Of a stretch of DNA of 64,000 nucleotides, positions 1-10,610 are shown in pieces (position 1 is the stretch's first letter; every line of letters starts with the position of its first letter). The notes below the pieces were generated by a model that made no database searches, was not told where the DNA came from, and saw only the letters and a program-made list of their open reading frames with translations. The DNA is from Gerris lacustris (Eukaryota; Arthropoda; Insecta; Hemiptera; Gerridae): positions 11,348,271 to 11,412,270 of the forward strand of contig OX578280.1 in NCBI GenBank assembly GCA_951217055.1, in the 5' to 3' direction. Both the position numbers and the translations under genes were made by a program.

Positions 1-330
1 ATTACGCATGCGCATATTAAATGTTTAACATTTCTATATTTTTCCTATGTGTGGTCAAAAAGTCAAAAAATCTCTAGCGTGAATGGTTCTGGGGATATGA
101 ACCAAAATACGACGGACAGACACATCACCCTCGGCTTTAAGGAATTCGAGGATGATCTACGAAACCCTAAAAAGAGGAAATCTAGTCGAAGAATGTTGTT
201 TCATCCCTTGCTAGAGAATCGGGAAATTGGCGCTTTGTCACAATTATATTATACGAAACTACTAAGCCTCGAGGATACATTATTTAATTTAATTGGAAGA
301 AAAAGTAGAATCCAAATGGAACAAGTGTGC
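1..330. other. No gene; worn repeat tail
   Basis: A 100-codon open stretch crosses this interval but has no recognisable domain. Its middle (about 106-175) reads GACGGACAGACAC followed by a run ending in CCCTAAAAAG. That is the usual right-hand end of the R4/R9 type repeats seen elsewhere in the window, so the open frame is probably accidental. A CGCATGCGCA site lies near base 5. Confidence 0.4.
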
Positions 331-586
331 CAGTTGACTCAACTAAGTTGACTCGTGTGAAGGGCCTAATGCCTTGTAGTGTCTTTTTAGTTGAATCAAC
401 TAGTTAGGATGAGAACGCGAGCGGCACATGTGCCTGGTCTCCTAGTCGCCTGGGCGGACGAGTTGACTCGTGTGAAGGGGTTCGGGCGATTCCTTAACAT
501 TTGCTAACCGGCTACACTCCTTTTCTACCGCCAGTCAACTAGTTGAATCAACTAAGTAGCCTCGTGTGAAAGAGGCCTAATGCTCT
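331..586. repeat. Word-palindrome repeat (AGTTGACTCAACT)
   Basis: Short variants of AGTTGACTCAACT recur, for example at 331-350, 390-402 and 533-556. A block close to ACTCGTGTGAAGGGGCCTAA appears three times (about 350, 463 and 560). The text is much more GC-rich than its surroundings and mostly self-complementary. I do not see a clean inverted terminus on the left, so this may be a truncated MITE of the type described at 50134-50526. Confidence 0.5.
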
Positions 587-705
587 AAACTCGAAAATAA
601 GACTCAATTATAAAAATAACTAATTAGAATTTTGCTGCCATTCTATTGGTTAAAACTTAAAACACACGAATACAATTATTGGTTCTATTATCAAAGGTCT
701 CTCTT

Positions 706-880
706 GATAGCAAATTGGGTACTTCTTTAGATAGTTACTCCCCTATGTTTTTTATAATATTAATAAGACTAAATAACTATTAAGACAAAGGGATGTTTAG
801 TCCAATATACTTTAGGACAAAGGGATATCATACTTCTGTTTTTACAAGGGAAGTAACAGTCTAAAGAAGAGGTTGAGCCT
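706..880 (-). repeat. R12 dispersed repeat, copy 1
   Basis: Read on the minus strand, this carries the same landmarks as 23510-23840 and 52965-53130: TCTTTAGACTGTTACTTC, a run near CAAAACAGAA, and GACTAAACATCC. No coding content is visible. Confidence 0.6.
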
Positions 881-1014
881 AGATAGCTGGGCAGATTTAA
901 ATTGAATTTAACATACCTACATTACTTCCAGAAAAATCATATCCCATAAAATCCTAAACATTGTGAAAAATAATCTCAAAAACAGTTTCGACTATTTTGA
1001 TTTTATAAATCTAT

Positions 1015-1260
1015 TTTATACGCTCGCCTGTTCATGCAGTATTATTCAATAATGTAATTGCAGGCTTGTAGTTCTCACCTGTCAATAGACAGCTAGCTAG
1101 GCCTTGGCTTTGTGGATCATCTTTTTTTATATTATTGCAGCCTCGTTAAGCTCGCCTGTCTAGACAGCATTTAGAAATAGTTTAGTTTAATTATCATTAT
1201 TTGGCTCGCTAAGCTCGCCTGATTATACAGCACTTATGGATCATCCTATTAATATATTAG
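1015..1260 (+). repeat. Degenerate GCTCGCCTG repeat
   Basis: The phrase GCTCGCCTG, followed after a few bases by ACAGCA or ATGCAG, recurs at about 1022, 1151 and 1211. The spacing is irregular and the copies are decayed. No gene is visible from 890 to 1640. Confidence 0.4.
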
Positions 1261-1640
1261 GATTTATCAATGGTAGAATTATTCATTTATCAAAATTATT
1301 ATCCGTTACAAGAAGTTATTATATAATTATCTGATGAAAGAAAAAGACGCATAATTCATAATTTATCCCTCATTGCTGTGTATTGTTTAATAACAAAACC
1401 AAAAAAAAACAAAAACCTAGGGGACCCTCATACACTCATAACAAACCATATCAGAACCATATATCTGACATGTAGTTACTATCAGACGACTGACATAACT
1501 CCTCCGCACACGCTACCAGTATGAATGAAAGGTCGTAAACACGAACTATCTTACGTAATAAAGCCCACTGAAAATAAATAAGTACAAATGTAATAAAATA
1601 CGCATTACAAAATCATAGACTAAAGGAAAGAGCAAGAATA

Positions 1641-1769
<129 letters not shown>

Positions 1770-1914
1770 TATATGCATATAAAATATATATATATTAATT
1801 CAGCCGCCTGGGCTCTTTAAATGTAGCTGAATTGAAACTAATTCATGTAAAAAAAATCAACAAAAATTTGACATATTTAAAAAAGGGGGAGAAAATTAAA
1901 TACATTTAACAATA

Positions 1915-2107
1915 ATAGGTTAAAAAAGCATACTTAAAAAAAAAAAATCAACAAACCCCTCTGACAGGGGGCCCCCAAATCAACTACAAGGGGGCCCCCA
2001 GTTAAAACACAAGAGGTTTTTTTTTTTTGCTCATCAATTTTGTTTGGTGAGGGGCCCCCAAAAAGTTCTTGCGGGGGGGGGGGGGCCCAATGCCCTAGCT
2101 ACGCCAC
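1915..2107 (-). mobile_element. hAT-type terminus, one end only
   Basis: The right edge reads TAGCTACGCCACTG, whose complement CAGTGGCGTAGC is the usual terminal sequence of many hAT transposons and nearly matches the ends of the hAT at 44712-47378. Inside it, GGGGGCCCCCA blocks recur at about 1968, 1992 and 2051, with a poly-G run at 2074-2086. I find no matching left end or 8-bp target duplication, so this is a relic or solo end. Confidence 0.6.
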
Positions 2108-2239
2108 TGGTGCCACACTAATTGCCAGACAATTTTTTGTTTCTTTTATATGATCTTATGAACCAATCATTAGGTTATTTTAACGGACGGGGGATCCGGC
2201 CACATTCATCATCTACTCCATACATGATTTGACTGTAAA

Positions 2240-2280
2240 AAATGTCTAATTACTCTGGGATTCGAACTCACTAAATAATA
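2240..2280 (-). other. tRNA-like box B, isolated
   Basis: Complement of GGGATTCGAACTC, that is GAGTTCGAATCCC, which fits the internal B box of RNA polymerase III promoters. No full cloverleaf can be folded around it. It is probably the remains of a tRNA-derived SINE. Confidence 0.35.
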
Positions 2281-2299
2281 TGTGGATGTTTTAATCTTG

Positions 2300-3010
2300 G
2301 CTTCAGGCGGAGTTTTGATAGTCGCAGTTCCCCGGTAGAGGTAGAGTATATTAAAAGAATTAAAAATAATAATAATATGCAGTTAGATATTTTAAAATTA
2401 ATTTTATAGAGTAGAATACATCTTTTTAAAGCTTAACTTTATCAATATATATTTATATTAATTATTCCTTTCTTATAATTACATTCTTTAATAATTAATT
2501 TTTATATCGGACAATTAACATAAAAAAGAATGTTGACTAATAAAGTATTCAGTTTAATTTTCAGTCGCTTTATTTATTAAACAATCTAAGAACCAATTAA
2601 AATTTGTTGAATTACGTATTTTAGTTCAAGGGAAGAGAAGAAATGTATCATTTTATATTATTAAATCAATGACAGAAAGGGATATAATTAGTAAGGTAAT
2701 AATTAATGTCAAAACAATAATTATTATGGCGAGAAATGCAATATATGTATTTTATTACCATATAGATGATTTTAAAGTACATAATGTATTATTTTACCAT
2801 TGTATAAAATTACCTTTAAAATTGTATTTAAAGATAAATTATGAATATTAGTAAAATAAATCGGTCACAGACAATTTAGACAAACTTTATCATATTCGAA
2901 TACATAATTATCTCGGTCTAGTGTTTTCCTTTTATTAGATGAATCGAGTTTTCGTAGTTAAATTTAATTATTATTGAATATTTAATCAAAATTTATTATA
3001 AATAAATAGT
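2300..3010. other. No gene; AT-rich filler
   Basis: Very AT-rich sequence. A 60-codon open frame at 2669-2851 is all AT-rich codons with no recognisable product. At about 2865-2940 there is a decayed match to the left end of R1 (GACAATTTAGACAAACTTT). Confidence 0.5.
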
Positions 3011-3014
3011 TTTT

Positions 3015-4112
3015 CGTGAAGTCTCACGTAAAAAGGGTTTCGTTGGTATCCTCAACATAAAACTAGTTATATATTAAGGAGGGGGGAGGGGAAGGCGTAA
3101 ATTGTTGATGCTTTTTTTGGAAAAGGCGTGGAAAATAAAACAATTAATAGGTGATATACATTTTTGTAATCTACTCTTTATTTAATACCTTTAATTGGTC
3201 ACCCCACACAAAATTTCAAAAAAATATTATTTTTTGTGGTGGGAACTATCTGCCATATTGGATTCCCACTTAATCAGTTAAAATTGCAATTCTAACTTTC
3301 CCTATTCAATTCTCCTGGTTCAATTCTCCGGGGGGTCACAATGTTTTTTATCAGTAATAACGAAAAGGTACATTAATTTTTTTCCGGAAATATTCATCGG
3401 TCCACCATAGGGTATAAGCGTGTATTATTTCAAAAGTTTAAGAATAGCCGTTATAGGGTAGTTGGTGGGGGGACATTTGTATTTTTGTATATTTCGATTT
3501 ATAAATACCATAAAAATAAAATTTAAAAAAATGTTTTTATATTTTGGTAATCTACTCTTCAATACCTTTCATTTGATACCCCACACAAAATTATAAAAAA
3601 ATATTTATTTTCGAGTGACATAAATTATCTGCCATCTTGGATTCTCAGTAAATCAGATCAAATTGCTAATATTTTTTTTTCTTTGGCCCACCAGACCGCA
3701 CATTTTACATATTTTTCTATATTTTTAGTAACAGCTTAAATATGATTTTAGGGGGGGGGGGGGGGGACACATAATGTCAATGTTTTTTGACAAAATTGGG
3801 GCGAAAATTAAACACTTTCCCTAAGTGGTATATATTTCTGTAATCTACTCTTTAATACCTTTCGTTTGATACCCCACTCAAAATTTAAAAAAAAAAAAAT
3901 TATCCGCCATTTTGAATTTGAGCAGGTGATAATTTTGAGTTCGCTATATTTTTCCTGTGTGCGCGTCAAAACTTTCTTTAATACTGGAAAGTTTCATGTT
4001 TTTATCTCTTTTGATTCAAACGTTATTGGAACCGTACAGAGTGACAGACGGACGGACAGACAGACACAGGAACGAAACTATAAGGGTTTCTTTTTTTGGC
4101 ACCCTCTTGCCA
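3015..4112 (+). repeat. R4 dispersed repeat, copy 1
   Basis: Begins with a small hairpin (CGTGA-AGTC-TCACG) and AAAAAGGGTTTCGTTGGT. It ends near ACGGACGGACAGACAGAC and AACGAAACTATAAGGGTTTC. Inside, a phrase close to CTACTCTTTAATACCTTTC followed by GATACCCCACACAAAATT occurs three times (about 3171, 3550 and 3847), so this copy is partly tandem. A second copy lies inverted at 43500-44230. R4 and R9 share the CTTTCAT-TGATACCCC phrase and look distantly related. Confidence 0.7.
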
Positions 4113-4159
4113 TCCACGTGTAAAGCATTGTTCTTAGAAACTACATTTTTTTCTTATAA

Positions 4160-4500
4160 ATGCCTTATATCGTTACGTATTTAAAAGGACTACATTTTAG
4201 ATTTTTTTTTAATCAAAATCGTCGGAACCGTTTTCGAGAAACGTATCTCTACTTATTTTTTTTTTTACCATTCTTTCTTTTGGGAGTAGCGCACCAAAAT
4301 TTAGATATAAATTTAATTTCTCGATTTCGCCACGGGGTACGGGGTATGAGTGTTCTGATCATGTATGCCATACTTCGTCAAAATTGGCCTAGTAGTTTAG
4401 GCTCCACGCGTCCGCACAGACATTTTTTGGACTCAGGGGACCTCCATCAAAATCTCAAAATTGAATTTTCGAGCAATCACAATACTTTCTCATATAAAGA
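4160..4500 (+). repeat. R1 repeat, right half
   Basis: Matches the right half of R1 as seen at 40960-41330 and 51958-52336: TTATATCGTT, AATCAAAATCGTCGGAACCG, the GGGGTATGA phrase, TTTAGGCTCCA, GGACTCAGGGGACCTC and the ending ACAATACTTTCTCATATAAAG. The left half, including the tRNA-like module, is missing. Confidence 0.75.
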
Positions 4501-4525
4501 GTATACAAAGTATAGAAAAAAGGTT

Positions 4526-4793
4526 TGTAGATACGTGGGAGGAGTCCCTCATTGTTATAACAAACATTGAAGATGTGTTAAGCACAATGTTGCCTGAAGT
4601 CTGGGGAAGTCTCTTGCAAGTATTGAATTGTTTGCAAGGAGCGATGGGACGGGGTAACATCTTGCATAAACGTGTAATTTAGCATTTGATCTTTAATTTC
4701 AGGAAAAACTGTGCTTAACCCATCTTCAATGTTTGTTATAACACTGAGGGGTTCCTCCCACTTACCTACAAAGAACCCCCCCCCCCCTTCCAC
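4526..4793 (-). pseudogene. mariner/Tc1-like transposase relic, inverted
   Basis: Minus-strand reading gives a short segment containing NYTFMQDVTPSHRS. This resembles the MQDgAPpHrs motif around the second catalytic Asp of mariner/Tc1-type DDE transposases, followed by a QYLQE helix as in those families. About 70 residues remain of a protein normally near 340 residues. The piece ITNIED-LSTV/M-PE is encoded twice, once on each strand (arms about 4526-4602 and 4700-4770), so the locus is a small inverted duplication. No terminal repeats of the parent element are recognisable. The family assignment comes from the motif only; other DDE families are possible. Confidence 0.5.
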
Positions 4794-4799
4794 TATATG

Positions 4800-5380
4800 G
4801 TAATTTATTCTATCAAAACTACAATACTAGACAAGATCACTACCCGGACAACGACTTTTTTTAAGCTGCGACATAAGCGACCTTTGGCTTAAGCGTTTCG
4901 AGGAGGATCTACGAACCCCTAAAAAGGCCCGGGGAATTATAGAGCGTCTATAATACCTATTATCTATGAATATAACTCGCCAAAAGTGGCCATTGGTTGT
5001 ATTAGTTTCAAAGATACGGATTTATATTTTGAAAAGAAAAGGCACGGGGAATTATAGTACATCTACAATAATGCCTTTCTCTTACTGCAGCTTAAGGTTT
5101 TGAACCGAAAACTTCACGAAAAACCCCAAGAGGTATTATTTAACAATAAGAGTCCTCATATCCTTTTGTTTACAACAAAAAAGAAGCAGAGCTTGGAAAT
5201 GTAAGCTTAGGAAATTCTTAGACATATTTTTAAGTTGTTCCGACTTATCCGAAGTCTATAGTAGCCACTTTTGATTCTGGAAAGAATTCATCGAAAAAAA
5301 CAAAATCGAACGTAACGTGAACAACAAAGAATGTTCTTTGAAATCGATATCAGAATTCTGATCATATAGATAGGAGCATA
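4800..5380. other. No gene; weak internal repeat
   Basis: A phrase near GGGGAATTATAG followed by TCTA-AAT is repeated at about 4930 and 5047. Nothing coding is recognised. Confidence 0.4.
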
Positions 5381-5384
5381 GTTT

Positions 5385-5570
5385 ACCATATATTTTTGAA
5401 AGAAAAATGCCCCCCCCCCCCCCCCCAAAAAAAAAATCTAAAAACATTAAATATCTAGACAATGGATTGGCTTCACAATTCGGAGTAGTTTCGTTGCGTT
5501 TGGACAATATAAATGCAAATAAAGACATTTGTTTTTCATATCATTACAATACATGGTTCAAAAGTTATAG
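5385..5570 (+). repeat. R14 dispersed repeat, copy 1
   Basis: Poly-C at 5409-5426, then AATGGATTGGCTTCAC, CGGAGTAGTTTC and ACATGGTTCAAA. The same order of landmarks occurs at 59555-59715 (poly-C/T, AATGGATTGGGTTAGAC, CGGAGTAGTTTC, AATGGTTCAAA). Confidence 0.6.
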
Positions 5571-6240
5571 ATGAACTTATAGTTAAAGCAGATGGTTGTA
5601 GAGACGAAAAAGAACTGTCCTCTCAGACTCCGTCGGCATATTACTCCAATTAAATATTATAATAATAAAAAATATAAATCTCTAACTCACAAAAACTTCT
5701 GCTTGTATCAGGTTGAAATTTTACATGCCTGTTTCAATTGTACTATAGGTGATGTATACAAAGTTTTATTTAAATCGTTACGTTAGAACGTAAGATATCG
5801 GTAAAAACATTTTTTCTTTATTTTAATCGTACCTACAGGTCCGCTTTGATAAATTTAGCGATCTTTATCACTTCATAGCCATGTTGGTGTTCGTTTCACA
5901 AAACAAATATATTTAAAAAAGTTGTTTGTCTCATTAAATAGATGAAGTTAGAATTTTTTTCCCATCCTAAAATCCCAATTTTAAATTTGAAGCTTACGTT
6001 TGCACGAGCGTTGCGAATGAACGCTTGGGCGGATACGTTGTCCAACGAACTCAGCCTGGGCATTGGTAAAATGAACATGTGTACTAAATTTCAACTAACT
6101 CGGTAATATTTTACTCAAGTTATCGTCATCGGTAGATTTCGGGACGCTTGGTTTTGTGACGGTGATTTTGGTCTTCTTTTTCGGATTCACTCCCGGGCTC
6201 CAGAATGTGCCATAAGGAACTTTGTTCCAAAAAACAAAAA
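5571..6240 (+). repeat. R3 dispersed repeat, copy 1
   Basis: Landmarks in order: AAAGCAGATGGTTGTAG, CTTGTATCAGGTTGAAATTT, ACGTTAGAACGTAAGATATC (an inverted repeat), AATAGATGAAGTTAGAATTT, GTTGTCCAACGAACTC, GGGCATTGGTAAAATGAACA, TTTTGTGACGGTGATTTTGG and CGGGCTCCAGAA. Further copies lie at 14795-15345 and 29185-29935, with partial copies at 11735-11930 (inverted) and 35205-35490. Confidence 0.8.
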
Positions 6241-6860
6241 ACATTTATTTTGCAGTGATAATTACAGACTGGACGGATTCTATTGAATTAAGTTAACCGA
6301 ATTTAGAATTAGTTTGCATGAATAATACCTTATCAACATAAATTACTTGCATCGCTGATCAGTAAAGATTCGAGGTAATACATTGTCAAGCGGTCACTCT
6401 TTTGATATTAAAACAATGCTTAATAATATTTTTCACTTTTCCTATAAAAATGAAGTACATAGAAAGAAAGTATAGGGCTTACTCTAAAAATTTAATTGGT
6501 AGATTTCGATAGGATTACATCTTTAAAGGTCCCCTTAGTTCCGATAAGTTATTTTTAAGAAATCACTGTTCGACATCTAGTCTATAAAGACGACGCTCGG
6601 AGTCAAAACAACCGATTTCAATAGAATTTTAACACATGTTCTAAAAGTACATACCCTTGACTAAGCTAAGCAGTAAATTTTAGGGCCCTTAGTTTATTAA
6701 TATCAATTTAAGGTCAGTAGGTTTACATCTCGGTCATTTTAGCAAACTTCACAAGGATTTCCTCTAAAATAATTATTAAAAGAACATTTTAATTATAGTA
6801 ATAACTCCTGATGTTATTAGGGATTGAAGATATTTGAAATCGTAGACATACAAAAAAAAA
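6240..6860. other. No gene recognised
   Basis: AT-rich, no convincing open frame and no internal repetition that I could see. Confidence 0.4.
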
Positions 6861-6867
6861 AAACTTA

Positions 6868-7455
6868 TTCTCCATTTTATGGAAAAACATGGAATTGAAT
6901 AATGTATAAGTTTTTAGGCATTGAATCCACACATAGACATTTCAATGTCTTTTTCATTATGTGGAGAAAACCAGTATACATTTGTCTAATTGATATAGTA
7001 GATGGATATTAAGCTGTGAAATTATGAAACATTAATCCATTTTGATTACCGTTTGGTCCGCTAGGAGCTTTGATATCATTTTATATAAAAACAATTTTGA
7101 ACTCTATCCGCGAAATATAGTACTAAAATGAATAAAAGTAAAAATTAATCAACCTCCTAAGATATTCTAACACCCTGGCACAATATTTAGAAGCGTCACA
7201 TTTTGCATGTCGTTTATTTAAACTTCAGTCCACCTATCGTTAAAATATTGTACTATAAATAAAAACCTATCGAGCTCCTGTTAAATCCTAACTTCCAGGC
7301 ATGATATATAAGAGCATCACATTTTTCATGTCGTTTATTTAAACTTCAGTCCACCTATCGTCAAAATATTGTACTATAAATAAAAACCTAACGAGCTCCT
7401 GTTAAATCCTAACTTCCTGGTACGCTATTTAAAAGCGACACATTTTTAATGTAGC
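6868..7455 (+). repeat. R5 dispersed repeat with 128-bp tandem
   Basis: Matches 22545-23050 in inverted orientation: AAACATTAATCCATTT, GGTCCGCTAGGAGCTTTGAT, TGATATCATTTTATATAAAA and a region ending in GTCGTTTATTTAAACTTC. A unit of about 128 bp containing CAGTCCACCTATCGT and AAAAACCTA-CGAGCTCCTG is present twice here (about 7200-7330 and 7328-7455). No coding content is visible. Confidence 0.7.
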
Positions 7456-7469
7456 TTTTTGCTTGACGG

Positions 7470-8040
7470 AACCCTGTTCTGTCCTCAAGAGCTAAAACAT
7501 ATTTGTTAATGATCTCATAGCTTACGTTACTTTCGGTAAACTCAGAAGCAAAAAGAGCAAGAATAGAAATAAGATAACAAAGAAAATGTAAATAATACAA
7601 AAAAAAAATCTCAGGAAATTTCATAATTAATAACTTAAGATTTGAAAACCGTAAAAGAAAGCTATTCATTGAAGATAAAGTTTGAAAGATATTTGCATAA
7701 ATCCGAAACCAGCCCAAGCTACTCTATTTGCATAAACTGATTGAGTCGTTAATTCTTATACCTTCAAGAAAAAAAGTAATGAAATTGTTAGTGAAAAGTA
7801 ACAGGGGGAAAGTTAAAGAATTTCATTTAACAAAATAGATTCTTAGATAATAAAGAGTTAATTCGATTATGGTTTTTAAAAAATTAATAATGAATTAAGA
7901 GGAGTTAATGTAATTTTATTCACCAGTAGAGGAAAAGGGAAGCTATTGTTTGCCACTGTTTAAGAATTTGATTACAGAACTTGGATCATAATAACAAGTT
8001 TGACGTGATAGTTCAAGATACAGCATGCAAAAAAGCTTTT
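7470..8040. other. No gene recognised
   Basis: A 102-codon minus-strand open frame at 7409-7717 overlaps R5 and has no domain. The rest is AT-rich and unremarkable. Confidence 0.4.
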
Positions 8041-8330
8041 GACTAATAACAAGCTAAAATTTTGTGCAAGTCAATCTTTTGGTGACTTTTAAGAATATAT
8101 GGTCGGCTAAGTTCGTCCGCAGGACATAGCTTGGCTATAGGCATTTGAAAAAACAAACCGGTGAAGAGCGGCCATGTCCCACCAAATTTTGGTGGACAAT
8201 GTGATCTTCATAATCCTAAGTACAGAATTAGTTATTAGACTAAAAATCAAGATGATGTTTGTCACATTTCCTAGCTATAATGACCACTTTGATTTGAAGT
8301 TACATTTAATAACACCCGGCTAAAACCGCT
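8041..8330 (+). repeat. R6 dispersed repeat, copy 1
   Basis: Shares a long colinear match with 38540-38770: GACTAATAACAAGCTA, CTTTTAAGAATATATGG, TAGGCATTTGAAAAAA, GAGCGG-CATGTCCC and AGACTAAAAATCAAG. Confidence 0.7.
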
Positions 8331-8357
8331 CGCAAAGGTCTTTTCAAAGCTGCAATT

Positions 8358-8955
8358 TTTTACTTTCTCATATAAAGAGAAAGTATTGTGATGGCGCAAA
8401 AATTCGATTTTGAGATTTTGATGGATTTACTCGTTTTGAGGTCTCCTGAGTCCAAGAAAGTGGTATTTAAAAAAATGTCTGTCTGTCGTCTGTGCAGACG
8501 CCTGGAGCCTAAACTGCTGGGCCGATTTTGAAGAAATTTGGCATACATGTTCAGAAAAATCATACCCCGAGGCTAAATCGAGAAATAAATTTTAGTTAAA
8601 AATTTTGGGGCGCTACCCCCCCCCCAAAAACTCTGAAAAAAAAATAAATCTCGAAAACGGTTCCGACGATTTTTATTAAAAAAATTTAAAATGTAGTCCA
8701 TTTGAATACGAATCCAACGATATAGCCCGTTTTCCCGGGAAAAATCTAGTTCCTGAGAAATTAGCTTAAAACGCGGACGGAGAGAGCCCGGGTTCGATTC
8801 CCCGCTCAGGAGAAGTTATTTTTATGATACATTTTTATGAAATGTTCAATAATATTTAAATGTACATTTGAAAACAAATAAAAGGAAAACACTGGGGCTA
8901 AGTAATTTTAAACTCGTATATATGAGAAAGTTTGTCTGAGTTGTCTCGGACCGAT
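8358..8955 (-). repeat. R1 repeat, near-complete copy 1
   Basis: Bounded by ACTTTCTCATATA on the left and TATATGAGAAAGT near the right, followed by GTCTGAGTTGTCTCGGACCG. It contains the GTCTGTCTGTCGTCTG block, the GGTATGATTT complement and a tRNA-like module (separate entry). Other copies: 40711-41336, 51729-52336 and right half 4160-4500. It has no reading frame of note, so it is a non-autonomous element of uncertain class. Confidence 0.8.
8751..8811 (+). other. tRNA-like module inside R1
   Basis: TCCTGAG at the left and CTCAGGA at the right can pair as a perfect 7-bp acceptor-like stem. Between them are TTAGCTTAAAACGC (A-box-like) and GGGTTCGATTCC (B box). At 61 nt it is too short for a full tRNA, so a functional tRNA is unlikely. 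The same module sits at the same place in the R1 copies at 40861-40921 and 51868-51935, which argues that it belongs to the repeat. Confidence 0.65.
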
Positions 8956-9340
8956 TTTTACTACGTTTTTATTAGCTTGCTTTCTTGTTTGTTTGTTTGT
9001 CCGGTACAAATCTGGCAATCGATTTCTAACTAACTTCCCGAATAGCTAGACATTTGAAACTTTTAGCATAGCTCAGAACACGATGACAATGCATTATTTT
9101 AATACTTTTAGCCATCTTTCAGCAGAATTTAATTGGTTTTCAGCAAATTTTGCTGTACGGAAAGTTAGTTCGGAAAAAATCCGCAAGTTATTTTATTTGT
9201 TTTGCCATATCCCATATTTAAACAATCTTCATTTTGACGGGTCTCAAATTTGTGATAGATAAACATTGAGTGACAGCAAAATAGGATATGTCGATTATAT
9301 TATTTATCGATTACATATATTTTATTTATACTATTTCAAA
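8956..9340. other. No gene; GTTTGTTTGTTTGT stretch
   Basis: Contains GTTTGTTTGTTTGTCCGG at about 8988 followed by text reminiscent of other dispersed repeats (CTAACTAACTTCCCGA). It shares the TTCCCGACAACCTAGA-type phrase with the tandem block at 15930-16400. No gene is seen. Confidence 0.4.
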
Positions 9341-9347
9341 TATATCG

Positions 9348-9605
9348 ATGGTACGCTTTAGATTTGGTGTTGGGGAGATCCGTTGTACAAAGATTTGTCC
9401 TTTTATAGGTTTAAGATCAGCTCTCTAGATGGTTGTCATTTATGTGAAGTAAATAAATTAGGAACTACTTTTTTTTTTTCACTAACATTATATATTATAT
9501 AACAATAACAATTATATTATCAACATTACATACGATTCAACAGAAAATTTAAAAACGTAGTATATAAAAAGTTCTTTTTATCTTGAAATTATTTATTATA
9601 GAGAT
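9348..9605 (+). repeat. Direct repeat flanking R7, left
   Basis: Nearly the same text recurs at 10369-10610: GAGATCCGTTGTACAAAGAT, TAGGTTTAAGATCAGCTCTC, GGTTGTCATTTATGTGAAG and TATTATCAACATTACATA. The two copies bracket the R7 promoter/coding segment about 1 kb apart. They do not start TG or end CA, so an LTR reading is not supported. They may be the 3' ends of two tandem copies of one element; each contains AATAAA. Confidence 0.7.
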
Positions 9606-9793
9606 AAACATTGAATAACAGCGAAAATGGAAAAGTAAACAAAGAAATAAATTAATTGACGTGTGACAAACAGGTTTGTTTACACTTGTGTCCTAAGTAT
9701 CGGCTTAATTTTTATCTACGATTGATACGAAATATAGACATTATATCTTTGTTTAGATGCGTAGAAAGTGGTTATTTACGTACTTGTATTCAT

Positions 9794-9805
9794 TGCGCAT
9801 GCGCG
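9794..9805. promoter_or_regulatory. NRF1-like site in R7 promoter
   Basis: TGCGCATGCGCG matches the known NRF1 (ewg in flies) consensus YGCGCAYGCGCR. It lies about 165 bp upstream of the R7 start codon and is kept in the other three R7 copies (28618-28629, 43277-43288 and 57178-57189). Function is inferred; no expression data are visible in sequence. Confidence 0.5.
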
Positions 9806-9821
9806 TCTCATAGTTCTGAAT

Positions 9822-9865
9822 AATTCCTCTTCTTTACCACGCTAGTGCGGTAAAGAAGAGGAATT
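9822..9865. repeat. 44-bp palindrome in R7 promoter
   Basis: AATTCCTCTTCTTTACC and GGTAAAGAAGAGGAATT are exact complements around a 10-base centre (ACGCTAGTGC). The second R7 copy has the same arms at 28550-28601 with a longer centre. The copy at 57146 keeps only one arm, as if half the palindrome had been lost. Confidence 0.9.
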
Positions 9866-10156
9866 CTTCAGCTTTACGCACGATTAGTGAGTTTGTTTAC
9901 ATTTAACAAAACTAATTTGGTGTTCTTTTATTAAAGTAACTGTTTATGTCGAGTTTTTAGTGAAAAAACAATGAGTGAATCAAGAGACTTTGACGAAAAT
10001 GTGGAGAATAATAATCCTCCAGAAATAATTAATTCGGCAAAAAATACAACTAATGAATTAATGCCATCTTTATCAAGAGAGATACGAACTTACATGCAGC
10101 AAGTTTATTTGTTTCTGTATTTATTATTTAAATCTAACAATCGTAGATAAAGTAAG

Positions 10157-10278
10157 GTACGCAACTCGTGCGAAAACGGCATTTTGCATTGCTCGTGTGG
10201 TTTTACTACCCTCGCTGTCGCTCGGGTGCAAACTCCACACTCGCATGCAAAATGCTACTTTCCGCACTCGACCCGTAA
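10157..10278. repeat. Foldback segment after R7 coding piece
   Basis: GGCATTTTGCATTGCTCGTG on the left is answered by CGCATGCAAAATGC on the right, and CTCGTGCGAAAA by TTCCGCACTCGA. The arms of about 55 bases meet near CTCGCTGTCGCTCGGG. The same foldback follows R7 at 56750-56870. It is GC-rich against an AT-rich background. Confidence 0.7.
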
Positions 10279-10368
10279 TGTACTATTATGCATCTGTAGT
10301 TCTTTACTTGTACACATTTTTCTTTTTCTTCTCTTACTGTCCCTACACGGGGGCATATAAATGGCACC

Positions 10369-10610
10369 GGTTTAGATTCGGTGTTGGCGAGATCCGTTGT
10401 ACAAAGATTTGTCCTTTTATAGGTTTAAGATCAGCTCTCTAGATGGTTGTCATTTATGTGAAGTAAATAAATTCGGAACTATTTTTTTTCACTAACATTA
10501 TATTATAACAATGACAGTTATATTATCAACATTACATATGATTTAAGAGAAAATTTAAATACGTAGTATATAACAAGTTCTTTTTATCATGTAATTATTT
10601 ATTTTGTTAT
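10369..10610 (+). repeat. Direct repeat flanking R7, right
   Basis: Partner of 9348-9605. Reading through from the left gives a short open frame that ends in this block (10197-10442), but the preceding foldback makes it unlikely to be a real protein. Confidence 0.7.

Larger units (their letters stand above)
9712..10150 (+). pseudogene. R7: promoter-like segment and protein start
   Basis: A 5' segment (9712-9970) leads to ATG at 9971 in a favourable context (AAACAATGAG). The reading frame has 59 codons and begins MSESRDFDENVENNNPPE, then shows SLSRE before stopping at 10148. A minus-strand copy at 56685-57053 keeps two more bases at the SLSRERYELTYSKF point, so this copy is frameshifted there. 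The phrase SRERYE-TY-KF resembles the N-terminal helical region of tyrosine-recombinase (Crypton-like) transposon proteins, but too little remains to assign it. Upstream features are conserved in all copies: a TGCGCATGCGCG site (9794-9805) and a long palindrome (9822-9865). Codon use is AT-rich. Confidence 0.5.

Noticed and set aside
4160..4570. 136-codon open frame
   Set aside because: Falls in an R1 fragment; the same sequence in other R1 copies is interrupted by stops.
9348..10610. LTR retrotransposon with two LTRs
   Set aside because: The direct repeats do not have TG...CA ends, there is no primer-binding site or polypurine tract that I can see, and no gag or pol coding sequence.
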